The notes below the pieces were generated by a model that had not been told where the DNA came from, made no database searches, and worked only from the letters and a program-made list of their open reading frames with translations. A stretch of DNA of 64,000 nt, from contig NZ_JAVLVT010000001.1 of NCBI RefSeq assembly GCF_031628175.1, forward strand, positions 372,001 to 436,000. Direction: 5' to 3'. The DNA comes from Lipingzhangella_A rawalii. Its GTDB lineage: Bacteria; Actinomycetota; Actinomycetes; Streptosporangiales; Streptosporangiaceae. Within the stretch, counting starts at the first letter, position 1. Every line of letters starts with the position of its first letter. The position numbers were made by a program, and so were the translations under genes. This document shows, in pieces, positions 1 to 9,057 of the stretch.

Positions 1-628
1 CCCGGAGCGGTTCCTGCGCATTGACGACACCGGAACCGTGGACAGCAGACCGATCAAGGGGACCGCCCCACGACACCACGATCCCACCGACGACGCGCGG
101 GCGGCCGCCGACCTGCGCACGGATCCAAAGACCCGCGCGGAGAACCTGATGATCGTGGATCTGCTGCGCAACGACCTGGGACGGGTGTGTGAGGTGGGTA
201 CGGTGACCGTTCCACAGTTCATGTACACCCGCTCCTATGCCACGGTGCACCAGCTGATCTCCACCGTTCGGGGACAGCTCCGTTCCGACGCCGGCCCCCT
301 GGACGCGATCGCGGCCTGTTTCCCGGGCGGATCCATGACCGGGGCCCCCAAGCGGCGCACCTGCGCGATTCTGGACGAGCTGGAAGACGAACCCCGCGGT
401 GTGTACTCGGGGACGCTCGGCTACATCGGCTACGACGGCGGAACCGACCTCAGTATCGTGATCCGGACCGCGGTGCGGTCCCATGGAGAGTTGCGTATCG
501 GTGCTGGTGGGGCCATCGTGCTGGACTCGGACCCGGATGCGGAGTATCGGGAGATGGTGACCAAGGCCGCGGTTCCCCTGCGTGCACACCGGGCGTTGGA
601 CTCCCCGATCTCCGAGACGTCGGTGTGA
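1..628 (+). CDS. pabB: Aminodeoxychorismate synthase component I (PabB-like), C-terminal part
   Basis: This is the C-terminal part of a chorismate-binding enzyme; the frame is open from base 2 and its start lies before the window. Visible motifs are PIKGT near the edge, ENLMIVDLLRNDLGRV, and PGGSMTGAPK in the C-terminal half, which together build the chorismate-binding fold. In this family PIKGT with Lys is typical of PabB, whereas TrpE usually has PIAGT. Amination of chorismate to 4-amino-4-deoxychorismate for folate is therefore the better reading. An isochorismate or salicylate synthase cannot be ruled out without the N-terminus. The gene is followed by a DUF2332 gene on the same strand after about 140 bases. 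Confidence 0.85.
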   Translation, partial: PERFLRIDDTGTVDSRPIKGTAPRHHDPTDDARAAADLRTDPKTRAENLMIVDLLRNDLGRVCEVGTVTVPQFMYTRSYATVHQLISTVRGQLRSDAGPLDAIAACFPGGSMTGAPKRRTCAILDELEDEPRGVYSGTLGYIGYDGGTDLSIVIRTAVRSHGELRIGAGGAIVLDSDPDAEYREMVTKAAVPLRAHRALDSPISETSV

Positions 629-769
629 ACGGGCTCACTGCCGCAGTGGCCGGGGACCGCTAGTCTGCTTGCGAGTCTTCACCGGACACTGGGGGTGTCG
701 CGGTGCGCTACCCACGTCGCGTGCGGCCGGTCAGTGACCAGGTGGACCCAAGAGCGAACGGAGTACCCC

Positions 770-1759
770 GTGGAACAACAGCTCGACACCGCCCAGTGGT
801 ACCGCACCTTCGCCGGCCACACCCGAGGCCACAGCCAGGACTACGAACGGCTGTGCTCCGCGATCGCCGACGACCAAACCATTCTCACCCTGCTCGCGGA
901 GCTGCCACAGCCACGACGGCAACCGAATCTTCTGCTGGCCTCCGTCCGCTACCACCAGGGACCCGTCCATGACGTCCCCCGGTTCCGGGATTGGCTCGTG
1001 GAGCACTGGCCCCAGGTGCGCACCACGATGCTCCAGCGGCGCACCCAGACGAACGAGGTGGGGCGCTGCGCCACTCTGCTTCCGGTGCTCGCGGCCCTGC
1101 CGCAGCCCCTGGCACTGATCGAGGTCGGAGCCTCGGCGGGACTGTGCCTGTACCCGGACCGGTACTCCTACCGCTACCACGGCGACCTCCACACCGAACT
1201 GGGGCCGACGCACAGCCCGGTGGTGCTTGACTGCACCGTCGCGGGAAGGCCGCCACTGCCCGATTCCCCGCCGCGGGTGGCCTGGCGTGCCGGTATCGAT
1301 CTCAATCCCCTGGACGTCACCTCCCCCGACGACATCACCTGGCTCGAGTGTCTTGTGTGGCCGGGACAACCCGAACGGCTCCGGACCCTGAACGCCGCCG
1401 TCTCCGTGGCCCGGGCCCAGCCACCCACGCTGTGGTCGGGCGACCTTAACACCGGGATCCAGGACCTGCTCCGTCGCGTGCCCACAGGGGCCACCCCGGT
1501 GGTGATGCACACGGCGGTGCTCGCCTATCTGGACCGCGGCGCGCGGGAACGCTTCGCCACCACGATGCGCGAATTCGACGGGTACTGGATCTCCAACGAG
1601 TCACCGTCAGTGTTCCCCGAGATCAACGCGCATGCACCCGCCGCACCCACGGAGGCGGAAACGTTCCTGATGGCGGTCAACGGTACACCTGTCGCCTTCA
1701 CCGCCCCCCACGGTCAGCGTATGGACTGGTTCGCCGACCACCACCCGGCCGCCCTGTAG
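770..1759 (+). CDS. DUF2332 family protein
   Basis: A 329-residue protein that matches the actinobacterial DUF2332 family in pattern: an N-terminal helix with YRTFAGHTRGHSQDYERL, a central ALIEVGASAGLCLYPDRYSY segment, and a C-terminal VVMHTAVLAYL. The GASAG segment resembles a methyltransferase glycine loop, but no activity is established for the family and I assign none. The frame is open further upstream to 695. I chose GTG at 770 because a CGGAG ribosome site sits about 7 bases before it and the sequence before that does not look like family sequence. No membrane segment or signal peptide is seen. Confidence 0.8.
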   Translation: MEQQLDTAQWYRTFAGHTRGHSQDYERLCSAIADDQTILTLLAELPQPRRQPNLLLASVRYHQGPVHDVPRFRDWLVEHWPQVRTTMLQRRTQTNEVGRCATLLPVLAALPQPLALIEVGASAGLCLYPDRYSYRYHGDLHTELGPTHSPVVLDCTVAGRPPLPDSPPRVAWRAGIDLNPLDVTSPDDITWLECLVWPGQPERLRTLNAAVSVARAQPPTLWSGDLNTGIQDLLRRVPTGATPVVMHTAVLAYLDRGARERFATTMREFDGYWISNESPSVFPEINAHAPAAPTEAETFLMAVNGTPVAFTAPHGQRMDWFADHHPAAL

Positions 1760-1799
1760 ACACGACCTGTGCCGATGCCGGCCGGGAAGGACGACACGC

Positions 1800-2021
1800 G
1801 TGTACCAGCCGGCCCCACCGGCGTCCCCCGTGTCCGCCGGGCTGACCACCGTCGTGTTGCTGCCCCGCCGCGCCGATACCGAGCGCACGGACCTCGCCGT
1901 GGTTGACATCCCGTGCCACACAGCCGTGTCCCACCGGGAGCTGCTGGAGGTTCTGCGCTCCACGGGCCGTGTCAGCCCGGAGAAGCGGGAGCCCACCCGC
2001 CCCCACAACGACACGCGCTGA
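1800..2021 (+). CDS. Small hypothetical protein (73 aa)
   Basis: A 73-residue reading frame starting with GTG, 40 bases after the DUF2332 stop. Its third codon positions are almost all G or C, as in real genes of this window, and an AAGGA-like ribosome site lies about 10 bases upstream. The central part (GLTTVVLLPRRADTERTDLAVVD, given here only as position about 14 to 36) looks like a short beta-alpha unit. No family is recognised and no function is offered. It could also be the 3' remains of a longer gene. Confidence 0.4.
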   Translation: MYQPAPPASPVSAGLTTVVLLPRRADTERTDLAVVDIPCHTAVSHRELLEVLRSTGRVSPEKREPTRPHNDTR

Positions 2022-2037
2022 AGTGGGTGGGAACCGC

Positions 2038-2063
2038 CTCGTCTGGGGGAGAGGGAAGACGAG
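2038..2063. terminator. Hairpin between convergent genes
   Basis: CTCGTCT at 2038-2044 pairs perfectly with AGACGAG at 2057-2063 across a 12-base purine-rich loop. It lies between the ends of a plus-strand gene and the minus-strand symporter gene, where a shared terminator is expected. There is no U-tract, which is common for actinobacterial terminators. Confidence 0.4.
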
Positions 2064-2139
2064 CGGGAAAAGATACGGCCCCTGGCGGGCCCGCCTGTTC
2101 GCGTTGCTGCCCTGCGGCGCGTGCGGGTGGACTCCATGG

Positions 2140-3105
2140 TCACTCCGGTGGGCGGGAGCATCGGGCATCAGGAGGTATCTGGCCCGTGGGCTGGCGAGCC
2201 CAGACGGTGGCCAACACCGCGCCGGACAGGTTGTGCCACACGGAGAACAAGGCTCCGGGAAGTGCGGCCAGGGGAGCGAAGTGCGCGGTTGCCAGAGCGG
2301 TGGCCAGGCCCGAGTTCTGCATACCCACCTCGATACTGACCGCGCGTCGGGTCTCCTCCGGCAGCCGGCTCGCCCACGCCGCGCCGTACCCCAGGAGGAG
2401 GCCGAGCGTGTTGTGCGCCACCACGGCCAACGCCAACAGTCCACCGGTGGTCAGGACCTCGTCGGCATTGGCTCCAAAGATCGCCGCGACAACCACCATG
2501 ATGCCCAGGGCGGACACCACCGGTAGCAGGGGAAGGGCCCGTTCCACCAGCCGCGGAAGCAGGGTACGCACCACCAGGCCCCCCAGGACCGGAAGCAGCA
2601 CGATCTGGACGATATCGGTGAACAGGGCCGTGGCGGCGACCTCCAGGGTCGATCCGGCCAGCCACACCACCAACAGGGGAGTGACCAGGGGAGCCAGCAG
2701 GGTGGACACGGTCGTCATGGACACCGACAGGGCCACGTCGCCGCGGGACATGTAGACGATGACGTTCGACGCCGTCCCTCCGGGTGCGGCGCCGACCAGG
2801 ATCATGCCCACGAGCAGCGGTGGCGCCAGGCCGAGCCCGGTGCCGACTCCCCAGGCCACGAGCGGCATCACCAGGAACTGGGTCGTGAGCCCGAGCGCGA
2901 CGGCGCCGGGGTGGCGCAGTACGGTCCGGAAATCCACGGGCCGAAGCGTCAGCCCCATCCCGAACATGATGATGCCGAGCAACAGGGGAATGTGTGGAGC
3001 GAGCCTGGCTGCCTCGTCACCGGTAACGAGCCCGATCGCGGCGCCCGCCACGACGAACAGCGCGAACCAGCGCCCCACCCACGTGTTCTGCTGAGCTGTG
3101 GCCAT
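2140..3105 (-). CDS. Bile acid:sodium symporter (BASS) family transporter
   Basis: A 321-residue membrane protein with about nine or ten hydrophobic segments. It fits the BASS/SBF family: an early PLLLGIIMFGMGLTLRP segment, the LVGAAPGGTASNVIVYMSRG loop (positions about 100-120), and a late VGMQNSGLATALA motif near residue 265. The family moves organic anions, such as bile acids, keto acids or pantoate, with sodium; the substrate here is not visible. The start is the ATG at 3105, with a strong GGGAGGAGAG ribosome site directly upstream. It is divergent from the aminotransferase gene, with about 255 bases between. Confidence 0.85.
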   Translation of the reverse strand: MATAQQNTWVGRWFALFVVAGAAIGLVTGDEAARLAPHIPLLLGIIMFGMGLTLRPVDFRTVLRHPGAVALGLTTQFLVMPLVAWGVGTGLGLAPPLLVGMILVGAAPGGTASNVIVYMSRGDVALSVSMTTVSTLLAPLVTPLLVVWLAGSTLEVAATALFTDIVQIVLLPVLGGLVVRTLLPRLVERALPLLPVVSALGIMVVVAAIFGANADEVLTTGGLLALAVVAHNTLGLLLGYGAAWASRLPEETRRAVSIEVGMQNSGLATALATAHFAPLAALPGALFSVWHNLSGAVLATVWARQPTGQIPPDARCSRPPE

Positions 3106-3360
3106 CTCTCCTCCCGCCCGTGTATGCCGTCGGTGTAGCACGCCGCCCCTGGGGCCGGTCTCGGCCACGGTCGCACGTCCGTCGTGCCGGGCGGCACGCG
3201 CGGTCCGGTTGCGCATAGACTTGCGGAAATCACCGGGACATTCGCGGCACAGTTTCCTACGACCGCCTCGCCGGACACGGGCAGCGCCGCCCGATCCGAG
3301 CGGAGGTGTGCCGTGCACAGTTCCCGAACCGGCAGTGCCCGACGCATGCGGAGGTGGATC

Positions 3361-4686
3361 GTGTCCGTAGATCCCCGAGAGTCCCACCAGCCGAGCCCGC
3401 ACGGCTCCCGGATCGACCCCTATGTTGACGCCTACGCGGCACGAGCACAGGGGATGGTGGCTTCGGAGGTACGGGCACTGTTCGCCGTGGCGTCCCGCCC
3501 TGAGGTGGTATCCCTGGCCGGGGGCATGCCCAACGTGAGTGCGCTGCCGCTGGACGACCTAGGGGACATCGTACGATCCGTGGTCACCGACCAGGGGGCC
3601 ACGGCCTTGCAGTATGGCCCGGCACAGGGTGATGCGCACCTGCGCGAACAAATCTGTGCGGTGATGGCTGAGGAGGGGATCGATGCCAGCCCCGACGATG
3701 TGATCGTCACTGTTGGCTCGCAGCAGGCGCTGGACCTGGTCACCCGGGTGTTCGTGGATCCGGGGGACGTGGTGTTGACCGAGGCCCCCACGTACGTCAC
3801 TGCGATCAACACCTTCGCGGCCTTCCAGGCTGACATCGTCCACGTTTCCATGGACGAGGACGGGGTTGTCCCCGAGGCGCTCGAAGAAACCCTGGCCCGT
3901 CTGGAGTCCGAGGGACGCCAGGCCAAGTTTTTCTACACCGTGCCCACGTTCCAGAATCCCGCGGGTGTCACCTTGAGTAGCCAGCGGCGGCGCCAGGTTG
4001 TGGAGATCTGCCGCCGGTTCAACCTGCTGGTGCTGGAGGACAATCCCTACGGGCTGCTGGGCTTCGAGTCGGACCCGATGCGGGCCCTGCACGCCGACGC
4101 TCCCGACAACGTCATCTACCTGGGCTCGTTCTCCAAGACCCTGTCCCCGGGGTTCCGGATCGGCTGGGCTCTGGCGCCGGCAGCGGTTCGGGCCAAGCTT
4201 GTGCTGGCAGCCGAGTCGGCGATGCTCAGCCACTCGATCTTCAACCAGCTGGTGGTGGCCCGCTACCTGGATGTGCATCCGTGGCGGGAACAGATCAAGG
4301 ACTTCCGGGAGATGTACCGTCGCCGGCGCGACGCCATGCTGTCCGCGCTCGAGGCACAGATGCCGCCGGGAACCACCTGGACCCGCCCGGGAGGTGGCTT
4401 TTTCGTCTGGCTCACGCTTCCCGAGGGGCTGGACGCCAAGGCCATGCTGCCGCGGGCGGTCAGCGAGCGGGTCGCCTACGTGCCCGGCACCGGCTTCTTT
4501 TCCGGAGACGAGGGGCGACGCAACATGCGGCTGTCGTTCTGTTACCCCACACCCGAACAGATCCGCGAGGGGGTGCGCCGGCTGGCGGGCGTGGTCGAGG
4601 CCGAGATCGCCTTGCGTGATACCTTCGGCAACGTTCCGGCGCCGCAGAGCTCCGGCGGGGACACCCCCCGACCCGATCTTCCCTAG
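3361..4686 (+). CDS. PLP-dependent class I/II aminotransferase (2-aminoadipate aminotransferase/MocR-core type)
   Basis: A 441-residue fold-type I aminotransferase. It shows VSLAGGMPN near the start of the core, QYGPAQGDAHLREQI, the cofactor-binding TVGSQQALDL, FQNPAGVTLS, DNPYGLL, and the Schiff-base lysine in SFSKTLSPGFRIGW. It has no N-terminal GntR winged helix, so it is an enzyme of the LysN/2-aminoadipate type rather than a full MocR regulator. I chose GTG at 3361 because GGAGG lies six bases upstream. The D-Ala-D-Ala ligase-like gene follows after 118 bases on the same strand. The amino donor and substrate are unknown. Confidence 0.88.
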   Translation: MSVDPRESHQPSPHGSRIDPYVDAYAARAQGMVASEVRALFAVASRPEVVSLAGGMPNVSALPLDDLGDIVRSVVTDQGATALQYGPAQGDAHLREQICAVMAEEGIDASPDDVIVTVGSQQALDLVTRVFVDPGDVVLTEAPTYVTAINTFAAFQADIVHVSMDEDGVVPEALEETLARLESEGRQAKFFYTVPTFQNPAGVTLSSQRRRQVVEICRRFNLLVLEDNPYGLLGFESDPMRALHADAPDNVIYLGSFSKTLSPGFRIGWALAPAAVRAKLVLAAESAMLSHSIFNQLVVARYLDVHPWREQIKDFREMYRRRRDAMLSALEAQMPPGTTWTRPGGGFFVWLTLPEGLDAKAMLPRAVSERVAYVPGTGFFSGDEGRRNMRLSFCYPTPEQIREGVRRLAGVVEAEIALRDTFGNVPAPQSSGGDTPRPDLP

Positions 4687-4804
4687 GGCGTGGAGGCAGC
4701 CGAATCCCAAGTCGATTGACCAGAACGCAGCCAGTGTGGTGCAGCAGGGGCGCTGCCAGCCAAGCCAGCATGCCTTGACCGCCACGGCAGTGGAGGAATG
4801 TCCC

Positions 4805-5812
4805 GTGACCAACGTTGAACCCCACGCACGTGGGTACGAGCCGAAAGGTGGTGCGGTGTCGGATCTTGACCGAGTGCTGGTGCTGGCAGGCGGCATGTCT
4901 CCCGAACACGAGGTCAGCTTGCGTTCGGGACGCCGCGTTGCGGAGGCCCTGCGCGGCCTGGACCTGGAGGTTCAGGTTGCCGACGCCGACGGTGAGCTCC
5001 TGCGCCGACTCCAGGACGACCCGCCACAGGTGGTCTTTCCGGTGCTGCACGGCTCCTCTGGGGAGGATGGTGCGATTCGGGAGATCCTGGATCTGACCGG
5101 GATTCCCTATGTCGGTGCCGGCCCGCAGGCCTGCCGGGTCACCTTCGCCAAGCCGATCGCTTCGGGTCTGGTGGCCGATCAGGGTGTGCGGGTACCCCGG
5201 GGGGTGGCTCTCCCGAAGTCGGCGTTCCATGACCTGGGTGCCCCCGCGGTACTCCAGCGGGTGGTGGACCAGTTGGGGCTGCCCCTGTTCGTGAAGCCGG
5301 CCGCGGGCGGGTCGGCGTTCGGCGCAACCGCGGTGGGATCGGCGGACGCCCTGTCCTCGGCCTTGGTGGGCTGCTTCGCCTACAGCGACACGGCGATCAT
5401 CGAGCAGCGCATTGACGGGGCCGAGGTGGCGGTGGCCGTACTGGACGTGGGCGACGGCCCGGTTGCCCTGCCTCCGGTGGAGATCGTCCCGGATGGCGGG
5501 GTGTACGACTACGAGGCCCGCTACACGGCGGGTCGCACCGAGTTCTTCAGTCCCGCCCGGCTCTCCGACCCGGTGGTTGCGGCGGTCCAACAGGCCGCTG
5601 TCACCGCGCACACCGCCCTCGGGCTGCGGGATGTCTCGCGGACGGACGTGATCGTGGACGCCGACGGGCAGGTGTGGTTCCTGGAGGCCAACGTTGCGCC
5701 GGGGATGACGGAGACCTCGACGCTTCCGATCGCCGTGTCCGCTGCGGGACGGGACTTCGCCGAGGTATGCCGCGAGCTGGCACATCGGGCGCTCCTGCGT
5801 GGCTCCCGCTGA
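4805..5812 (+). CDS. D-alanine--D-alanine ligase-like ATP-grasp protein
   Basis: A 335-residue ATP-grasp enzyme of the Ddl family. It shows VLAGGMSPEHEVSLRSGR at the N-terminus, PVLHGSSGEDGAIRE, FVKPAAGGSAFGA (ATP-grasp lysine) and the metal/substrate region FLEANVAPGMTETS near the end. Ddl joins two D-alanines for the cell wall. The usual C-terminal signature is NTxPGMT, and here Val replaces the Asn-Thr pattern (EANVAPGMT), so the substrate could differ. The start at 4805 has GGAGG eight bases upstream; an inner GTG at 4856, behind AAAGGTGG, is a fair alternative. No murein-cluster genes are adjacent, so it may be a second copy. Confidence 0.8.
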   Translation: MTNVEPHARGYEPKGGAVSDLDRVLVLAGGMSPEHEVSLRSGRRVAEALRGLDLEVQVADADGELLRRLQDDPPQVVFPVLHGSSGEDGAIREILDLTGIPYVGAGPQACRVTFAKPIASGLVADQGVRVPRGVALPKSAFHDLGAPAVLQRVVDQLGLPLFVKPAAGGSAFGATAVGSADALSSALVGCFAYSDTAIIEQRIDGAEVAVAVLDVGDGPVALPPVEIVPDGGVYDYEARYTAGRTEFFSPARLSDPVVAAVQQAAVTAHTALGLRDVSRTDVIVDADGQVWFLEANVAPGMTETSTLPIAVSAAGRDFAEVCRELAHRALLRGSR

Positions 5813-5816
5813 CACC

Positions 5817-5881
5817 CTCGCCGGAGCCGTGGCGGCCGCAGCCTACTGTGTCGTGCCCGGGTCGCCCACGGCTCCGGCGAG
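5817..5881. terminator. 16-bp perfect inverted repeat spanning the ptsI stop codon
   Basis: Bases 5817-5832 and 5866-5881 are perfect reverse complements (16 bp, starting CTCGCCGGAG on the left arm) with a 33-base loop. The left arm lies just after the ligase gene stop (5812) and the right arm is inside the last codons of ptsI on the other strand. It can act as a terminator for both convergent genes. Confidence 0.5.
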
Positions 5882-7606
5882 CTCGGCAGTCAGCCGGTCT
5901 CGCACCGCCTCGGCGCTGTCCAGCGTCGAGGCCTCGGCCACGATCTCGGTCAACCGGACCGCGTCCAGACGCGCCAGGACCGCCTTGATCTGCGGGATCG
6001 CGGGGGGCGCGGCGGAGAGCTCGTCGACACCGGCACCGACGAGGGCAGCCGCGGTGAGCGGGTCAGCGGCGGTCTCCCCACATACCGCGACCCGTGCGCC
6101 GCTCCGGTGCCCGGCGGCGACCACCCCGCGTACCAGTTGCAGTACCTCTGGCGTGCACAGCTCCGGTATGCCGGCAACCGCAGCGTTCGTCCGGTCCGCG
6201 GCGAACAGGTACTGCACCAGGTCGTTGGTGCCCAGGGACACGAAGTCCACCAGTGGGGCAAGGCGGTCGGTGGCGAGCGCGGCCGCGGGTACCTCGACCA
6301 TGATGCCGACGTCGATGTCGGCGATGCCCGCCCGTTCGGCTTCGGCTGCCTCGGCGAGGATCTCCTGTGCCCGACGGATCTCCGCGCAGGTGGTGACCAT
6401 AGGGAACATGACAGCCAGCCGTTGGCTGGGATCCGTGCACGAGCGGGCGGCCCGCAGCACGGCCCGCAGCTGGTCGCGCAGCAGCTGTGGCTGACCGAGC
6501 CCCAGGCGTAGCCCGCGCAGCCCTAGTGCCGGATTGGCCTCCGTGCCGCGTTCCGCGAACGGCAGTGGCTTATCCGCTCCGATGTCCATGGTGCGGAACA
6601 CGACACGCGCTCCGGGAAGCTGCTGGGCAACCCACCGGTAGTATTCGGCCTGCTCGGCGACACTCGGTGGCTGTCGGGCCCGCAGAAACAACAGTTCCGT
6701 GCGTACCAGGCCAGCTCCCTCGGCGCCGCAGGAGACAGCGTTGCGGGCCGCATCCGGGGTGTCGATATTGGCTGCCACCTCCACCCGGCGTCCGTCCCTG
6801 GTGTGGCCGGGTCGGTGCGCGGCCGCACGCAGCCGGAGGGTCGTCTCCGCCTGCGCGGTGAGTTCCTGCTGCACCTGAGCCCGCGTTTCCTCGTCCGGAT
6901 TCAGCGTCACGGTTCCGTCATCTCCGTTGACGAGTACCGGGACGCCTTCGCGGACCAGGTCGGTGATGCCCGTAACCCCCATGACCGCCGGGATGCCCAG
7001 GGCGCGTGCGAGGATGGCGGCATGGCTCGTGGACGTCCCGGAGGCGCAGACGATTCCCCGGACGTAGGCCCGGGGGAGTCGTACTGTGTGTGCCGGCGTC
7101 AGCTCGTCGGCGACCACGATGCAGGCAGCGGTGGGAACGGGACGCCCCGGCTGTCGCCCGGCGAGGACCGCGAGGACCTGGCCCCGAACGTCGTCGAGGT
7201 CGGCGACCCGTTCGGCCAGGGACGGATTTGTCGAGGCCGCGAGCGTGGAGCGGAACTCGGAAAAGGCGTCACGGACGGCGGCCGGGGCGCGGCTCCCCTC
7301 CTCGATCGCAGCGTGGATCCGCTCGGCCAGCGCCGCGTCGGTGGCCATCTGTGCCTGGGCGTGGAAGATCTCCGCGTGGGTTGTGTCTGTGGCCGCACTG
7401 ACCTCAGCGGCAAGCGTTCGCAGGGCGGTCGCGGCTGCCCGTAACGCGTGGTCGACCCGCCGGTGCTCGTGGTCGGGCTCGGCCGGGGCGGCCGTTTCCT
7501 CCTCGTCGGGGGCTGCGGCTGCGGTGGTGATGACGAAGGCCGGCCCCAGCGCGATCCCCGGGCCGGCGGGGCGCCCCGGATGGTGGCCGGTCGGTACGGG
7601 AGTCAC
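5843..7606 (-). CDS. ptsI: Phosphoenolpyruvate--protein phosphotransferase (PTS enzyme I)
   Basis: A 587-residue Enzyme I, which takes phosphate from PEP and passes it to HPr in the sugar phosphotransferase system in the cytoplasm. The phosphohistidine is in GTSTSHAAILARALGIP, the PEP-barrel motifs MDIGADKPLPF and GIMVEVPAAAL follow, SLGTNDLVQY is present, and the catalytic Cys is in AVCGETAADP near the end. Length fits the family (about 550-590). The frame is open to 7660; I prefer GTG at 7606 because the family N-terminus (PAGPGIALGPAFV) begins soon after. No HPr or EII gene is adjacent. The 3' end carries one arm of a long inverted repeat. Confidence 0.92.
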   Translation of the reverse strand: MTPVPTGHHPGRPAGPGIALGPAFVITTAAAAPDEEETAAPAEPDHEHRRVDHALRAAATALRTLAAEVSAATDTTHAEIFHAQAQMATDAALAERIHAAIEEGSRAPAAVRDAFSEFRSTLAASTNPSLAERVADLDDVRGQVLAVLAGRQPGRPVPTAACIVVADELTPAHTVRLPRAYVRGIVCASGTSTSHAAILARALGIPAVMGVTGITDLVREGVPVLVNGDDGTVTLNPDEETRAQVQQELTAQAETTLRLRAAAHRPGHTRDGRRVEVAANIDTPDAARNAVSCGAEGAGLVRTELLFLRARQPPSVAEQAEYYRWVAQQLPGARVVFRTMDIGADKPLPFAERGTEANPALGLRGLRLGLGQPQLLRDQLRAVLRAARSCTDPSQRLAVMFPMVTTCAEIRRAQEILAEAAEAERAGIADIDVGIMVEVPAAALATDRLAPLVDFVSLGTNDLVQYLFAADRTNAAVAGIPELCTPEVLQLVRGVVAAGHRSGARVAVCGETAADPLTAAALVGAGVDELSAAPPAIPQIKAVLARLDAVRLTEIVAEASTLDSAEAVRDRLTAELAGAVGDPGTTQ

Positions 7607-7828
7607 TGTGTCAATTCCACCATTCCGGGGGCCGGAGAGCCAGGGGGCACGCTTCCCCACCAGCCTAGGGAGTGTTTCTTGAACGCTTTCGGATGAGGGA
7701 GCGGCTCTCCAGGGCGAGGCCCCGCAAGCCGATGTGCGAACGGCATCCTGGTTTGGCTGTGTGCGCGCATCGGCGCAGCGCGCGTCGTCCTGGGAGACGC
7801 GAGCCCGAAATGGTTCACGAAACAGGAC

Positions 7829-8542
7829 CTAGATCTGCTCCCATGGCGCGGTGGTCTGCGTCGCCGGGGCGGGATCGCGCCTATCCACAGCAGCGGTCCC
7901 GCGGTGTGGTTCGGGGCGCAGGAGGACGGTGCCCAGTGCGTGAATCCGGGCGGGGACCTCCCGCAGGTATCCGTGTACGGTCCCGGCGGGTCGACTGTCG
8001 AAACTGGAGTGGCCCACCCCGACAGCGTCGATCCCGGCACTTTGGCACAGGGCCACGGCGCGTGGCAGGTGGAACGCCTGCGACACCACGACCGCGGCGT
8101 GCACATCGAACACCTCCCGGGCGCGCACACACGAGTCCCAGGTTCGTAGCCCCAGAGGGTCGGTGTTGATGTCGGTGGGCGCAACCCCTGCCGCGACGAG
8201 ATAGTCCCGCATCGTGTCCGTCTCGTGGTGATGTGCGGGACTGTTGTCCCCCGTGACGAGGATCGTGGTGACGTGCCCGTCCGCGTAAAGGTCCCGGGCC
8301 ACGTCCAGCCGTCCGGCCAACACTCCGCTGGGCCGGCCGTCGTCGCGGACCCCGGCACCCAGCACCAGCGCCGTGGGGCGTTCGGGCAGCGGCTCGGCGG
8401 TGGCCGGGTAGCGGTCGCCCGCGCTGCTCCCGTAGGCCCACACCTGCCCGGTGATCCCGACCGTCACGGCCAGGACGAGCAGTCCCCAGCCGAGCCGTGT
8501 CACCCATCGCCTGGGCACGGTCACCCCCAGTTCACTCCGCAT
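7829..8542 (-). CDS. SanA/YdcF-like (DUF218) membrane-anchored protein
   Basis: A 237-residue protein with one N-terminal membrane helix (about residues 15-35) followed by an outward-facing DUF218 domain. Family marks are ALVLGAGVRDDGRPSGVLAGR, TTILVTGDN, and VVVSQAFHLPRA. SanA homologues affect envelope barrier function (vancomycin exclusion in enterobacteria); the actinobacterial role is not known. The frame is open far upstream, but the ATG at 8542 directly precedes the helix and has a GGTGG site six bases before it. The neighbour on the 3' side is ptsI, same strand, with about 220 bases between, so a shared operon is uncertain. Confidence 0.8.
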   Translation of the reverse strand: MRSELGVTVPRRWVTRLGWGLLVLAVTVGITGQVWAYGSSAGDRYPATAEPLPERPTALVLGAGVRDDGRPSGVLAGRLDVARDLYADGHVTTILVTGDNSPAHHHETDTMRDYLVAAGVAPTDINTDPLGLRTWDSCVRAREVFDVHAAVVVSQAFHLPRAVALCQSAGIDAVGVGHSSFDSRPAGTVHGYLREVPARIHALGTVLLRPEPHRGTAAVDRRDPAPATQTTAPWEQI

Positions 8543-8649
8543 CTGCTCCCACCACGTGATGGTGTGGGGGCTCCAGCCGCCGCCGTCGAGTGCCCCCGGC
8601 GACACAGATTCTCCTGTCGGACCGTACCCGGACACCAGAGTCCCCACAG

Positions 8650-9041
8650 CCGGAGTACACCGGCACCGTACGGTCCGCAAACGGAACCAGTATCGCCTTC
8701 GAACAGGGGGTGGGGACACGGCTCACCGCCGTATGCGGTGCGGCGCGAGGTGGAGGATCTCACGGCCCTCATCGACACGGTTGGTGGGACGGCGTGTGTT
8801 CATGGGTTCGTGTCCGGGCGGCACTGGCGTTACCAGCCGCGGCACCATCTGGCCGAGGTCCGGACTCCCACGCTCGATATGGACAGGGACCGCAGCGACG
8901 CCCAGTTTCACTGGTGGACCACGGACGTGGCCGCCACCCTGCCCCGCGCCGAACACCGTCGGTTCCGGGGCGTGGCATGGGGTTGCGGCGGAGGAGCTGG
9001 TCCCGGTCATGGCCGGGTTCCTCCGCCGCGGGAACGGCTGA
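8650..9041 (+). pseudogene. Alpha/beta hydrolase, multiply damaged remnant
   Basis: Pieces of one alpha/beta hydrolase appear in order but in different frames. They are GTVRSANGTSIAFEQ (about 8662-8706, the usual N-terminal strand), then VRREVEDLTALIDTVGGTA and HGFVSG (the nucleophile elbow region), AALALPAAA one frame over, then RTPTLDMDRDRSDAQFHW and TLPRAEH, and finally VAAEELVPVMAGFL ending at TGA 9041. Intact members are about 260 residues; only about 130 codons remain. The order of pieces shows at least two internal deletions and two frame changes. It is read from pattern only; no function should remain. Confidence 0.6.
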
Positions 9042-9057
9042 TGCGCTCCGGGGTGCC

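Noticed and set aside
3559..4896. A 445-codon minus-strand open frame over the aminotransferase gene
   Set aside because: It mirrors the codons of the real plus-strand gene and shows no motif, so it is a shadow.
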